Source of the DNA: Sphingobacterium faecale
GTDB lineage: Bacteria; Bacteroidota; Bacteroidia; Sphingobacteriales; Sphingobacteriaceae
Length of the DNA stretch: 64,000 nt
Reading direction: 5' to 3'
NCBI RefSeq assembly: GCF_016746095.1
Contig: NZ_JAERTY010000003.1
Location: forward strand, 62,001-126,000
The translations under genes were made by a program, and so were the position numbers. The notes beneath the pieces are model-generated. The model had not been told where the DNA came from. It did no database searches and saw nothing but the letters and a program-made list of their open reading frames with translations. Positions 1-9,399 of this stretch are shown one piece after another. Positions within the stretch are counted from its first letter, which is position 1, and every line of letters begins with the position of its first letter.

Positions 1-93
1 GCGCAAAGCTTTGCCATGCACATTAATATAATGCTGTAAGGAAGACTCCTTTCCTTCTTTGAAATCTAAAAGATAATTATCCCTGATCTGCAA
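1..93 (-). CDS. ECF-type sigma-70 factor, N-terminal fragment cut by the window edge
   Basis: The minus strand is open from at least position 160 to the window edge. From a TTG at 91-93 it reads 31 residues that begin QIRDNYLLDFKEGKESS and end in QHYINVHGKALR. That is the pattern of the first helices of Bacteroidota ECF sigma factors (LL..F..G.E..L..Y...H...L). No in-frame ATG is visible, so TTG or an upstream non-ATG codon must start it. It lies in the same direction as and just downstream of the utilisation locus whose FecR (9400-10593) has no adjacent sigma factor, so it may be that partner. The short length limits certainty; the rest of the gene lies outside the window. Confidence 0.5.
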   Translation of the reverse strand, partial: MQIRDNYLLDFKEGKESSLQHYINVHGKALR

Positions 94-143
94 CGCAATA
101 AATAGGTATAGTTTATAATTGTAAGCTTCTAAAATATAAATAA

Positions 144-169
144 GCAGGGAGAAATACAATACTCCCTAC
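144..169 (-). terminator. Possible terminator after the esterase gene
   Basis: AGGGAG (146-151) pairs with CTCCCT (162-167) across a 10-base loop. Read leftward it is followed by a T-rich stretch. The stem is short, so this is a weak call. It would separate the esterase from the sigma-like fragment. Confidence 0.35.
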
Positions 170-180
170 CTAATATACTA

Positions 181-1686
181 TCATTGTTCTTCTTTTGTCT
201 CCTGCCAATCGTAGGTTTTAAAAATGCTGACCGGTATTCCACTATTGTGCACTAAATTTGTAGTTTTTATATAGCTCCAACCCATTCTGGCATGTACTGG
301 ATTACCTACGTTGTTGGATTGGAGAACGACCGTATTATTGTCAATGACTGCGTCTGCTGGGTAGAACACTCTGTCCTCTCCCGCTATTTCAAAAGCCGTA
401 ACTACTCCACCGTCACTTGTTTTTAATCCGGCTTCAGCATGGTTAAAATACACCTTGATCTGTGTTCCTTCAACGGTCATCCTATCATACATCGGCGAGC
501 GGTAATGATCTGCTTTTTTATAGGTTTCTTTTAACGCTAATGACGCAAAACGTATCCCTACATCTTTTTTATTGCGGGGATGGATATCATTCAGGTCAGC
601 TATATCATCATTGCAAATAGATCCACTGTTCTGAATGATTATACTAGCTTTCTGCTGCGCAAAACGCATATTCGGATTAGCATAGTTGATCTTAAAATCA
701 TACATCCGCTTATAAGGACAGATCTGAGCAATGTAAAATGGAAATGTACTGGACGTGGTCTTCCATAATGAACGCCAGCTGGACACTAAGGTATTCAACA
801 GTTCTGGGTAGTACGCAGGATTATCCATATTGGATTCGCCCTGGTACCAAATAGCACCCTTTATCGGGATACGATGTAATGGGTAAATCATAGCATTATA
901 TGCCGAACCGATTTTGTACGGAGCATTTTTATCTGCACGAGGTGTATTGTCCTGCAACAAAGCCTGATCTTTTACAGCTGCAGTATTTAGCACTGTGGCT
1001 CGATCTGCCCATACTTCAGCAGTCGTGTCTCCCCAACTGGCATTGATAATTCCGATAGGCACATTTAACGACTCAGAGAGCTGCTTGGCAAAGAAATATC
1101 CCACCGCGCTAAACCACTCTAAAGAAGAGGAAGAGGTCTTCTGCCATTTTGCTGTTAACTTGTCGGTCGGCAACGTGTTATGCTGCTGTGGAACATTTAA
1201 TAAGCGGATATATTTTCGGTCTGCTGATTTCAACATCTCATCAAGACCTCCTAAAGCATCCTTCATAGGCCACCACATGTTTGACTGTCCCGAACATAGC
1301 CATACCTCACCCACCAATATGTCGGTAAACTCGAGCTTCGATCGTCCAGAAACCTGTAGATCATGCGTATCAAAACTTCCAGTTGAGGTTTTTAAACTCA
1401 CACTCCATCTGCCGTCATCAGCCACTTGCACGTCGGTTTCCTCCGGGCTAGCCCAACTACAGTTTACTTTTATCCACTGCTTTGCGGTACCTTCACCTGA
1501 AACTACAAAGGTACTATTCTGCTGTACTACCATATTTGACTGCACATGGCTATCTACTTTTAATACGGCAGAGTAGCTCTTTTCTAAAGGATCGGGTTCG
1601 GCACTTCCTTTTTCACCAGAACAGCCTGCTAGCCCTAATAGTAGGAAGAAGTAAGAAATCAGCATAAAACTTTGGTTTAGTATCAT
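181..1686 (-). CDS. Sialate O-acetylesterase-like SGNH lipoprotein
   Basis: This is a 501-residue secreted carbohydrate esterase of the sialate-O-acetylesterase family, which removes acetyl groups from sugars. The N-terminus is a lipoprotein signal with lipobox LAGC (Cys22), so it is probably anchored in the outer membrane. The SGNH nucleophile motif GQSNM is at 133-137 (Ser135), the block IWYQGESN is near 281, and the catalytic DIHP segment is near 365. An N-terminal beta domain with the family-typical NMVVQ motif occupies roughly 45-120. It is the last complete gene of utilisation locus 1, 11 bases after the glycoside hydrolase. The family includes esterases acting on sialic acid, xylan and other acetylated glycans, so the substrate is not fixed by sequence. 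Confidence 0.88.
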   Translation of the reverse strand: MILNQSFMLISYFFLLLGLAGCSGEKGSAEPDPLEKSYSAVLKVDSHVQSNMVVQQNSTFVVSGEGTAKQWIKVNCSWASPEETDVQVADDGRWSVSLKTSTGSFDTHDLQVSGRSKLEFTDILVGEVWLCSGQSNMWWPMKDALGGLDEMLKSADRKYIRLLNVPQQHNTLPTDKLTAKWQKTSSSSLEWFSAVGYFFAKQLSESLNVPIGIINASWGDTTAEVWADRATVLNTAAVKDQALLQDNTPRADKNAPYKIGSAYNAMIYPLHRIPIKGAIWYQGESNMDNPAYYPELLNTLVSSWRSLWKTTSSTFPFYIAQICPYKRMYDFKINYANPNMRFAQQKASIIIQNSGSICNDDIADLNDIHPRNKKDVGIRFASLALKETYKKADHYRSPMYDRMTVEGTQIKVYFNHAEAGLKTSDGGVVTAFEIAGEDRVFYPADAVIDNNTVVLQSNNVGNPVHARMGWSYIKTTNLVHNSGIPVSIFKTYDWQETKEEQ

Positions 1687-1697
1687 GTCGTATATTT

Positions 1698-3191
1698 TTA
1701 CATGGTTGTTATTAAAATAAAAGAATTGCCAGGCACTTGGATATCATATTTCTTATTCTGACCAATCTGTAAGTTTTCTGTACCTGCTGGTTTGGCAAAC
1801 CCCTTGGCATCCACCGCACCGTCAAACGATGCTCCTTTACCTGATCTGTAGCTGTACAACTTAGCGTCCACCATATTGATATCGCTATCTGCATCCAAAG
1901 TCAGGTTGTACGTAGTCGCGTGTGAATTGACAATAGCGATTGTTCGCTTTCCGTTTTTTACGGCTGAAATAGCGTTAAGTCCTTTTTTTTGTGTGATATG
2001 GATCGGATAAATAGTACTACCAACAGGGAAGTATCGACACAATAAGGAGATCGGATAAAACCAAGGTCTGATCTTCTCATCTTCTACACTCTGAAATTTC
2101 TCAGTTCCTAATATATTCCAGAACCCCCATTTTTTAAGCTTATCTCCTGTATCATTATACATAGCGTCATCCATATTCCAAAGTATTACACCATTGTAAC
2201 CCGCTATCATATTCTGAATAACGGCATCCGCCACATCAACACCATAAAAGGCATCATACATCAACATATTGGAGTCGTCTCCAGCAAAAGGATCCGCAGC
2301 AATACGTCTGAGATTTTCGGCACCATTGGCCGAATTAGCATTGTACTTAAATCCTAGTTCGCCCATGATCATAGCTTTACCTTGTGGCACTACGGCACGG
2401 TACTGCTTTAGCACGGTGGAGTAATTCCCTCCTTTTACCTGATCATCTGTTGGGTAAGAGTGTATGTCGTAAGCATCTATTTTATCACCAAAATAGGATG
2501 CAGGTCGCGTAATCCAGTTGATGAGACTATTATCATTCCAGATGGCCACATCCGGTGCAATCACCTCTATCTTATTCATCAGTCCTTTTTGCGCCATTAG
2601 GTCAAAAATAACATCATAGGTATCTTGCCACAGCTGGTAGTTGCCAGCTATAGAGGACCAGCTGCCTGCAGGCTCATTACACATATTATAATATTTTAGG
2701 CAGGTATATTTCTTCGTTTCTAATAGATACTTCAAAAAATCAGTAGAACGCTGTAACCATGCGACGTCAACTTGATTGGTTCCTATCGGCTTTTCTCCCC
2801 ACTCGCCATACATAACCTGAATGTCGTTTTCTTCACAAAAATCAAGAATTCTAAATAGCACACCAGCGCTTATCTCTGGATTATAAACACCGTCTCTATA
2901 ATAATTCCATCCTTGCGCAGTCATAATGCGCACTAAGCCGGGACTCATAAAACTGACACGCTCCTTCAGTACATTCCAGTCTCCTTCATTAAAAGTATCG
3001 GACCCTGTCCAGGATTTAATATTATCATACCCCCCCCATTGCGGTCCTATACCTACAAATGGAATCGAGCTGATAGGCGTCGAACTGATTCGTAAATTAT
3101 TATCTATATTAACCAATGCTAAGTTGAGATCCTGACAACCTACGGACAAACTCAATAAGAGGCTATATAAGGTGATGATATATGTTTTCAT
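1698..3191 (-). CDS. Clan GH-A-like glycoside hydrolase lipoprotein
   Basis: This is a 497-residue putative retaining glycoside hydrolase with a (beta/alpha)8 barrel. A lipobox ends at Cys19 (LSVGC), so it is probably a surface or periplasmic lipoprotein. The NEP motif in YYNMCNEPAG near residue 172 supplies the likely acid/base Glu, and MIMGELGF near 279 the likely nucleophile Glu; this pairing is typical of clan GH-A (GH5/GH39-type). The C-terminal 100 residues look like a beta-sandwich, as in GH39-type enzymes. It lies between the locus-1 lipoprotein and the esterase, so it probably cleaves the backbone or side chain of the imported glycan. The exact GH family and substrate cannot be assigned by eye. 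Confidence 0.75.
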   Translation of the reverse strand: MKTYIITLYSLLLSLSVGCQDLNLALVNIDNNLRISSTPISSIPFVGIGPQWGGYDNIKSWTGSDTFNEGDWNVLKERVSFMSPGLVRIMTAQGWNYYRDGVYNPEISAGVLFRILDFCEENDIQVMYGEWGEKPIGTNQVDVAWLQRSTDFLKYLLETKKYTCLKYYNMCNEPAGSWSSIAGNYQLWQDTYDVIFDLMAQKGLMNKIEVIAPDVAIWNDNSLINWITRPASYFGDKIDAYDIHSYPTDDQVKGGNYSTVLKQYRAVVPQGKAMIMGELGFKYNANSANGAENLRRIAADPFAGDDSNMLMYDAFYGVDVADAVIQNMIAGYNGVILWNMDDAMYNDTGDKLKKWGFWNILGTEKFQSVEDEKIRPWFYPISLLCRYFPVGSTIYPIHITQKKGLNAISAVKNGKRTIAIVNSHATTYNLTLDADSDINMVDAKLYSYRSGKGASFDGAVDAKGFAKPAGTENLQIGQNKKYDIQVPGNSFILITTM

Positions 3192-3219
3192 ACGTGTATT
3201 ATTTGTTTTTTAAAGTAGT

Positions 3220-4173
3220 TTAAGGGTTAACTTTTCTAACCTGTATCCAATATTTCTTCAGGTTTTCGACAAATCTTTCGCGATCATTATATATATCCAA
3301 CCAGATAAAAGAGGGTTGGTACTCAAATTCGAAAGCTTGATCAGGAATAATTATCTTATTATTGTAAGTATCCATCTGATAAGTACCACTAGTCACAAAT
3401 CTGCCCGTAGAAACGACATCGTCCGATGAAAACGTAATAGTTCCTTGTTTGGCATTTCGCTTCCAAGTACCTTCTCCCTTTGGTATTTTTCTATATTTGC
3501 TATTTACATCGATAGGAGTTCTAGATCCATCCGGGTCAGTTATGAATATGAAATCGCCGAACTTATTATCTGGTCCTTTGTCATTAAAGACTTTTCCATA
3601 GGCATCTCCTTCTTCAGTAATGCCTTCAAGTGTAAAAGTTAGCGTATTGTCATACTCTGCGATAGGTCCTGTATTGTCTCCAGACCAGTTCCAAGAACGG
3701 GCAGCCATATCATTGATAGTGGCTGCTCCACCATATTCTGGCCAAGCACCGCCATATACGGAAAGGGTGGTAATCTCCCAAGTACCGACAAGGTCATCCT
3801 TAAACGCAACATAATTCAACTTCCATTCTCTTTCCTTGCCAGATGCAGAGGTCACTTTTAAAATAGCTTCATGACTATCGTTAAAATGAATCACCTCGTT
3901 TACACCCACCGTAGACTTCGCTCCAACCGAAAGTTCTAGACTCCTTATTTTAAGCTCATTCGGATGTCCCTGAGCTTCATTGTACATAAATGTAACTTTG
4001 CCATTAAAGTCTTCATCTCGAAATATTGTTGCTGCCCCAACCTGATTTTCAAAAGAAATATCCAAAATTGCTCTCTCATGATTCCAGTCTTCACTTTTTA
4101 GATCTTCCATAATATCCCTTTGGCAGGATAGGAACGGGAAGCATGCTAAAAGAAAAAATATTTGCACTTTCAT
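3220..4173 (-). CDS. Locus-1 surface lipoprotein, unknown function
   Basis: This is a 317-residue lipoprotein (lipobox FLSC, Cys17). The first half, about 30-125, is an immunoglobulin-like beta domain ending in EREWKLNYVAF, resembling domains seen in SusE-like proteins. From about 128 (DLVGTWEITT) it looks like a lipocalin-type beta barrel as found in many Bacteroidota lipoproteins. It follows SusD directly, the position usually taken by accessory glycan-binding lipoproteins, so a role in surface binding of the substrate is inferred. No catalytic motif is recognisable. Confidence 0.7.
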   Translation of the reverse strand: MKVQIFFLLACFPFLSCQRDIMEDLKSEDWNHERAILDISFENQVGAATIFRDEDFNGKVTFMYNEAQGHPNELKIRSLELSVGAKSTVGVNEVIHFNDSHEAILKVTSASGKEREWKLNYVAFKDDLVGTWEITTLSVYGGAWPEYGGAATINDMAARSWNWSGDNTGPIAEYDNTLTFTLEGITEEGDAYGKVFNDKGPDNKFGDFIFITDPDGSRTPIDVNSKYRKIPKGEGTWKRNAKQGTITFSSDDVVSTGRFVTSGTYQMDTYNNKIIIPDQAFEFEYQPSFIWLDIYNDRERFVENLKKYWIQVRKVNP

Positions 4174-4277
4174 ATGTGTATAATTTGTTATTTATCTGTT
4201 ATTATCCTGCTCCGATTTATTGGAATGGAATACTCATGGGTGTTTGTGCTTTGCTAAACAGGAGTATTTCATATATT

Positions 4278-5774
4278 TTATTTTTTTGGAATATTAGGAT
4301 TCAGGTCTACTTCTTTCTGAGGTATAGGATAGAAAGCAGCCTGCTCTTCAGTGATACCGGATGCCAAAGCCTTGGGATCTGTTTTAACAAGCATCGCTTT
4401 CCGTCTAAGGTCATGTAATCTTTTCCCTTCAAAAGCAAGCTCAAAACTTCGCTCTTTAACAATAGCATCTCTAAATTCCTTATTACCCAAGCCCGGTTGA
4501 AGCTCATTCAATCCTGCTCTTTTTCTTATCTCATTCACCCAATAATAACCTTCGGAAGTCGGCCCCGCGGCTTCGGAAAACACCAGTGCGATTTCAGAAA
4601 AACGGATCAAAAATGGACGGACACTAGACTTGCTGCCAACAAAATCAGGATCTATATACTTACGGGTAAGATAATAATCATTCTCCTCGAAGGATGAACC
4701 ATCAGCTTTTGTATAGTAACGCTTAGCCATAAGCTGCGTTTTGCGCCGATCGTTATTTGCGAAGCTATTAGCAAACATGTCTGTCGTCACAAATACCCCC
4801 CAGCCCATGTTGGTCGACCGTGTATAACTACCGTCGGGATTCAAAAACCACAGACTAACACCGTTTCGATAAGGAATAAACATTTTGTCAATAGACGAAA
4901 AATTACCTTCGTCAATTCCTGATTTATCCATGGACATAATAAAAATATGCTCCGGACCGTCAGGCTTTCGGGTATCGTATATATCTAAAAGCTGAGTAGA
5001 CAACCCATATGTATTTTGATCATATAACACTTTTCTAGACCATTTTTCGGCTTCGGCATACATCTGCCCTACATCTTTTTGCATATCTAGATATCCTTCG
5101 AGCTGACTTTCCTTTGAGGAGGCTATGCTCAGATAGACCTTAGCCAACAGCGACTGTGCCCCCACTTTATCAACACGCCCTACCACTTTGTTTATCTGTA
5201 ATATTTTCTCTGCCTCCAGACAGTCACTAATTATAAAGTCATAGATCTCATCCATACTAGCAGGAAACGGTGCCGCTGTCTGTGTAACAGACGAAATGGT
5301 TGACTTATGCAAAGGAACCAAACCATAGGTCTGGACTAAATGATAGTAGTTCCACGCCCTCAAAAAGTACGCTTCACCTAATACACGGTTTTTAAATTCC
5401 TGTGGAAGACTGCCTTTACTCACATTATCAATGACAGCATTAGCTCTATTGATAGCGATATAGCAGTACTTGTAATACAATTCTAACTGCTCGTTCTCGC
5501 GGAAAAGCGAAAAATCCCAGTTATTGATCTCCTGCGAACCAAAAGACTCTTCTCCTTTTACGTCACAGCTTTCTGTAGCCAGCTCATTGATATAATAAAT
5601 AGCCCGAACATACTCATTATATGAAAACGTATTGTACGCGTAAAATAAAGCAGACTCGGCATCATCATTCGTTTTATAAAAATTGTTTTCGGAATAAAAC
5701 CCATAAGGTTCTTCTTCTAAGCTGCAGCCGTACAGAAGACCAAAGCTCAACAAAATCAGTATATACTTATACAT
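4278..5774 (-). CDS. SusD/RagB family nutrient-binding lipoprotein (locus 1)
   Basis: This is a 498-residue SusD homolog, the surface lid that binds the glycan over the SusC pore. It has a lipobox ending at Cys17 (YGC), the SusD N-terminal block with FYKTNDDAESAL near 32-43, helical repeats including EAYFLRAWNYYHLVQTYG near 135-155, and the family C-terminal signature AFYPIPQKEVDLNPN. Its length is normal for the family. It starts 10 bases after the SusC stop, so the pair is co-transcribed. The substrate is not evident from sequence. Confidence 0.95.
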   Translation of the reverse strand: MYKYILILLSFGLLYGCSLEEEPYGFYSENNFYKTNDDAESALFYAYNTFSYNEYVRAIYYINELATESCDVKGEESFGSQEINNWDFSLFRENEQLELYYKYCYIAINRANAVIDNVSKGSLPQEFKNRVLGEAYFLRAWNYYHLVQTYGLVPLHKSTISSVTQTAAPFPASMDEIYDFIISDCLEAEKILQINKVVGRVDKVGAQSLLAKVYLSIASSKESQLEGYLDMQKDVGQMYAEAEKWSRKVLYDQNTYGLSTQLLDIYDTRKPDGPEHIFIMSMDKSGIDEGNFSSIDKMFIPYRNGVSLWFLNPDGSYTRSTNMGWGVFVTTDMFANSFANNDRRKTQLMAKRYYTKADGSSFEENDYYLTRKYIDPDFVGSKSSVRPFLIRFSEIALVFSEAAGPTSEGYYWVNEIRKRAGLNELQPGLGNKEFRDAIVKERSFELAFEGKRLHDLRRKAMLVKTDPKALASGITEEQAAFYPIPQKEVDLNPNIPKK

Positions 5775-5784
5775 AGTTCTTTAT

Positions 5785-8700
5785 TTAAAAATTAAAGTCA
5801 ATACCAAAAGTGAACATCCTAAGCTTGGGATATCCTCCACCATATCGGCCGTTAAGCCCTACCTCGGGATCATATCCTTTAAATTTTGTAAACGTGTGCA
5901 GATTTTCGGCATTGAGAGATAGCCGCAGCTGTTTAATTCCCCATTTGGCAAACGAATCAAACGTATAGCCCACATTTGCGTTTTGAAATCTTACAAAACT
6001 ACCGTCTTTAATAAACCAATCGGAAGTGTAGTACAACCGTCCTTGACGTGCGCTTGGATATTCATTTGTTGGATTATCAGGTGTCCAACGTAATGGCATA
6101 TGCATCGCCGAGTTATACATACCATTCCAAATGATATCATGTCCTATCACCGCATTAAAAAACACACTTACATCCAAACTTTTGTATCGTGCTTTTAGGT
6201 TTAAACTGGTTAAAAAATCAGGGTTGGGATCTCCAATTATGGTTCGGTCTTTTGTGTCAAAAACCCCGTCCTGATTCAGGTCAACGTATCGGTACTCACC
6301 AGGTCGGGCCTCTGCACCTGATAGCCCTGCTGCTACCCCCTCTTCCGCAGTTTGAATAATACCGCTCACTTTGTATCCATAAAAAACATTAACAGGTAGC
6401 CCCACAGCCAATATATTGGAGGAAGTTTCCCGAAAGGGATCAAGTCCACCACCGTAATATTCGTAATATATATTGGTCAAATAATCTTTGCTAAGGCCGG
6501 AGCTCAACGCATTACCTAGATTCACAACTTTGTTTTTGTTGTGTGTAAAGATTAGATTCGCCGATACATCCCAGTCTTTCTTTTGGAAAATATTGGCATC
6601 AATAGCGAACTCTACACCTCGGTTTTGAATTTCTCCATCGTTCACCCAGATACGGTCATAACCAGAACTAAGCGATAAAAAACGCTCTCTAAGTAGATCA
6701 TAAGTGTTTTTTGTATAGAGATCCACGGTGAAGGCTATCCTGTTTTTCCAAAGCGAAAAATCAAGTCCTAAATTGTATTGTGCTGTAGTCTCCCATTTCA
6801 GATCTTCATTAGGTATCCCCCCCCACTCTTTATAGCGTCCCCCAACTCCGGTAAATCCGATGACATACCCAGGTCCAATTGCGGTGTTCCAACTTCCTTG
6901 GTTATAAAAGGTTTCGATTCCGTAACGGCTCAGCGTTTGATAGGGAGATATGCCTTGATTTCCCGATATTCCATAGCTAGCTCTTAACTTCAATTCATCA
7001 AAAATATTCAGATCTTTCACAAAATCTTCTTCATGTATTTTCCAACTGACTGCTCCCGATGGGAAGTAAGCCCACTTATTATTTTTGCTAAACTTTGACG
7101 AACCATCAGCGCGTACTGTCATTGTCAAAAGGTACTTGTTGTCATAAGCATAATTAAGCCGTCCGAAGTAAGAAAGTAATTTGGTTAAAGTTTGTCCGTT
7201 TCTATGTCTATTAAGTTCGGGTGCGCCCGATCCCATATTTTCGTTATTCAATGCTCCATTTTTAAAGCTATAGGATTCCAGAGCCGAACTTCTAGACAAG
7301 GAATGCTCATAAGAATGACCAAGCATCGCTGTCATATCATGTTTCTTAACGAACCTATTATAGGTAATATAAGTATCAGCAGTATATACCTGTCCCATCC
7401 AGTTATCGAGAAATGCAGCTCCTTTATTGTTACTACCGGATTGCGTATAACGATCCGGATCATAACGATCTTGAATAGAGGCTCCGTATTTATAATTAAG
7501 CTGAGATTTGAGACTCAGTCCCTCCAACAACTTCAAATCAAAAAGCCATGAAGAAATGAAATCAGTGCCCTTATTTATATTCTTACGGAATTCTGTCAAG
7601 GCTATTGGATGATCATAGTCCACATTACTGGCTAAAAAATAATCGCCATCATCCTTGTAAACCGGCCAAAGCGGATTCCGCCAATAGGCTAAACCACCAT
7701 TAGCCTGGCGCCTATCGCGCGAAAGGTTATTAAAAGAACTGATGTTCAACGCCTTGGTAAATTGATGCTTCAAACTCAAGTTTGCTATCTGCTTATTGTA
7801 GTCATCTTTAATATAGGTACCCTGCTGAATAAAATTATTGGCACTAAACTTTACACTGGTCCTTTCATTGGCGCTTGCCAATGAAACTGTTGATGTATTT
7901 GTCAAAGGTGTCTCTCGGAACACAACTTTTGACCAATCGGTAAAATAGGGCCAGTCTCCGTTTAATATCTCCTGTACGGAAGGATAGTAGGTTCCTGTAG
8001 AATTTTCTGCTCCAATGTACAACGGAGACATACCTCCGTTTATTTTGGCTTCATTATCCAACTGCGCCATAATAGCAGGATCTGTCCATTGTATAATCTT
8101 GGATGAAAACTGATTGACAGTAGTCTGATGCTTTACGGACAAGTCAGTACTCCCAGTTTTTGCTTTCTTGGTTGTAATCATGATTACCCCATTTGCACCT
8201 CGGGAGCCGTATATAGATGAGGCTGAAGCATCTTTGAGCACTTCGACAGACACGATATCCATAGGATTAATCTGCTTTAGATTACCTGCATCACCTAATG
8301 GGAAGCCATCTACGACAATCAACGGTGCATTAGACCCTCGCAAAGAGCTACCTCCTCTGATCCGCACAGTAGCTCCAGCACCTGGATCCTGAGAAGTCTT
8401 CACAATTTGCAAACCTGCGGCCCGACCTTGCAATAGACTTTCTATAGAATTAGAAGGTATATCTTTCAGATCATTAGTATGCACCGAACTGACGGAACCG
8501 GTAAGATCTCTCTTGCTGACAGTACCGTAGCCAACTACCACCACCTCTTCTAGATCACTAACCGAGGGTAATAATATAATATTAACCGGATTGTTGGATT
8601 TGACATAAACTTGCTGATTGGCAAAACCTAGCATACTAAATGACAAATAGTTATACTCTTCTGGTAGTGCTATCTTAAAATCGCCATATTCGTCTGTTTT

Positions 8701-9186
8701 GGTTACCAGCGAAGTTCCCTTCACAGACACACTTACACCGGAGAGTGGCAAACCTTTATTATCGTTTACCCTTCCACTAACCCACCGTTCCTGCTTTTCC
8801 TGCTTTTTATTAACTTGACCTCCGACTTTTATTTTATAGCGCACGAGTATGGTACCGTCCAGCATAAGCCATTCTACAGGCTGATCTTCAAGTAAATGAG
8901 ACATAGCTTTTTCTAACGACAAATTTTCTATATTGGCCATGATATTTAAATCAGCTATTCCTTTGCCATATAGAAAGAAGGGAATCCCCGACTGCCTCTG
9001 TACAGTTTTCATCACTTTAGATAGTGCTATATTATTAGCCTTTATGGAAATCGTCTGCGAATAACCATCGCTTGCGAAAGAGTTAAAAAAACTAAGTAAA
9101 ATTATTATAGCTGATAATTTCATAATCAGAAGCCATCTAATTGCTAAAGGCCAAAATTTTCCTCCAGCATATTCCAGAAAAATCAT
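5785..9186 (-). CDS. SusC/RagA TonB-dependent transporter with STN domain (locus 1)
   Basis: This is a 1133-residue outer-membrane importer of oligosaccharides. In order it has a long N-terminal extension with signal peptide (hydrophobic core about 24-40), an STN signalling domain at about 47-120, a carboxypeptidase-regulatory-like domain at about 135-195, the SusC linker EEVVVVGYGT near 214, a TonB plug with VVDGFP and IYGSRGANGVIMITTK, and a beta-barrel ending in FTFGIDFNF. The STN domain shows it signals to an anti-sigma factor, matching the FecR gene upstream. A shorter start at 9123 (MKLSA) is possible, but long N-termini are common in this group. A -7 box on the opposite strand overlaps the start codon. 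Confidence 0.95.
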   Translation of the reverse strand: MIFLEYAGGKFWPLAIRWLLIMKLSAIIILLSFFNSFASDGYSQTISIKANNIALSKVMKTVQRQSGIPFFLYGKGIADLNIMANIENLSLEKAMSHLLEDQPVEWLMLDGTILVRYKIKVGGQVNKKQEKQERWVSGRVNDNKGLPLSGVSVSVKGTSLVTKTDEYGDFKIALPEEYNYLSFSMLGFANQQVYVKSNNPVNIILLPSVSDLEEVVVVGYGTVSKRDLTGSVSSVHTNDLKDIPSNSIESLLQGRAAGLQIVKTSQDPGAGATVRIRGGSSLRGSNAPLIVVDGFPLGDAGNLKQINPMDIVSVEVLKDASASSIYGSRGANGVIMITTKKAKTGSTDLSVKHQTTVNQFSSKIIQWTDPAIMAQLDNEAKINGGMSPLYIGAENSTGTYYPSVQEILNGDWPYFTDWSKVVFRETPLTNTSTVSLASANERTSVKFSANNFIQQGTYIKDDYNKQIANLSLKHQFTKALNISSFNNLSRDRRQANGGLAYWRNPLWPVYKDDGDYFLASNVDYDHPIALTEFRKNINKGTDFISSWLFDLKLLEGLSLKSQLNYKYGASIQDRYDPDRYTQSGSNNKGAAFLDNWMGQVYTADTYITYNRFVKKHDMTAMLGHSYEHSLSRSSALESYSFKNGALNNENMGSGAPELNRHRNGQTLTKLLSYFGRLNYAYDNKYLLTMTVRADGSSKFSKNNKWAYFPSGAVSWKIHEEDFVKDLNIFDELKLRASYGISGNQGISPYQTLSRYGIETFYNQGSWNTAIGPGYVIGFTGVGGRYKEWGGIPNEDLKWETTAQYNLGLDFSLWKNRIAFTVDLYTKNTYDLLRERFLSLSSGYDRIWVNDGEIQNRGVEFAIDANIFQKKDWDVSANLIFTHNKNKVVNLGNALSSGLSKDYLTNIYYEYYGGGLDPFRETSSNILAVGLPVNVFYGYKVSGIIQTAEEGVAAGLSGAEARPGEYRYVDLNQDGVFDTKDRTIIGDPNPDFLTSLNLKARYKSLDVSVFFNAVIGHDIIWNGMYNSAMHMPLRWTPDNPTNEYPSARQGRLYYTSDWFIKDGSFVRFQNANVGYTFDSFAKWGIKQLRLSLNAENLHTFTKFKGYDPEVGLNGRYGGGYPKLRMFTFGIDFNF

Positions 9187-9193
9187 AACTTTG
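9186..9193 (+). promoter_or_regulatory. -7 box TAACTTTG of a predicted antisense RNA
   Basis: TAACTTTG matches the Bacteroidota -7 consensus TAnnTTTG exactly and points away from SusC. It overlaps the SusC start codon. No good -33 TTTG is visible at the expected spacing. With the terminator at 9260-9295 it would give a transcript of about 95 bases. Confidence 0.45.
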
Positions 9194-9199
9194 TATACT

Positions 9200-9295
9200 T
9201 TAAGTGTGTAATATGTAATTGGTTATCTAATTCGCATAGGGAAAGCACATTTATTATTGACCGGATAATGTTCGCTGCATTATTCGGTTTTTTTT
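9200..9295 (+). ncRNA. Predicted antisense sRNA over the SusC leader
   Basis: The plus-strand segment between the perfect -7 box (9186-9193) and an intrinsic terminator contains no open reading frame. It is complementary to the 5' leader of the locus-1 SusC mRNA. Divergent or antisense small RNAs next to susC genes (the DonS type) are known in Bacteroides, and this arrangement resembles them. The start point is inferred from the -7 box. Confidence 0.45.
9260..9295 (+). terminator. Intrinsic terminator on the plus strand inside the SusC leader
   Basis: ACCGGATAATG (9260-9270) pairs with CATTATTCGGT (9278-9288), one mismatch aside, across a 7-base loop, and an eight-T run follows on the plus strand. 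On the minus strand, the sense strand of the flanking genes, the hairpin lacks a U-tract. The terminator therefore serves a plus-strand transcript, although both neighbours are minus-strand genes. Confidence 0.65.
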
Positions 9296-9399
9296 ATGCT
9301 ATATGTTTATCTAAACAGTTCTATGCTGACCATAATGTTATCTTTTCCATAATTTTAGTTTATTATAAGTTTCTATAAATGATTTATATTGTAGATCTG

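Noticed and set aside
995..1576. 193-codon plus-strand frame opposite the sialate-O-acetylesterase-like gene
   Set aside because: It lies wholly inside a well-supported gene on the other strand, has no signal or motif and no promoter.
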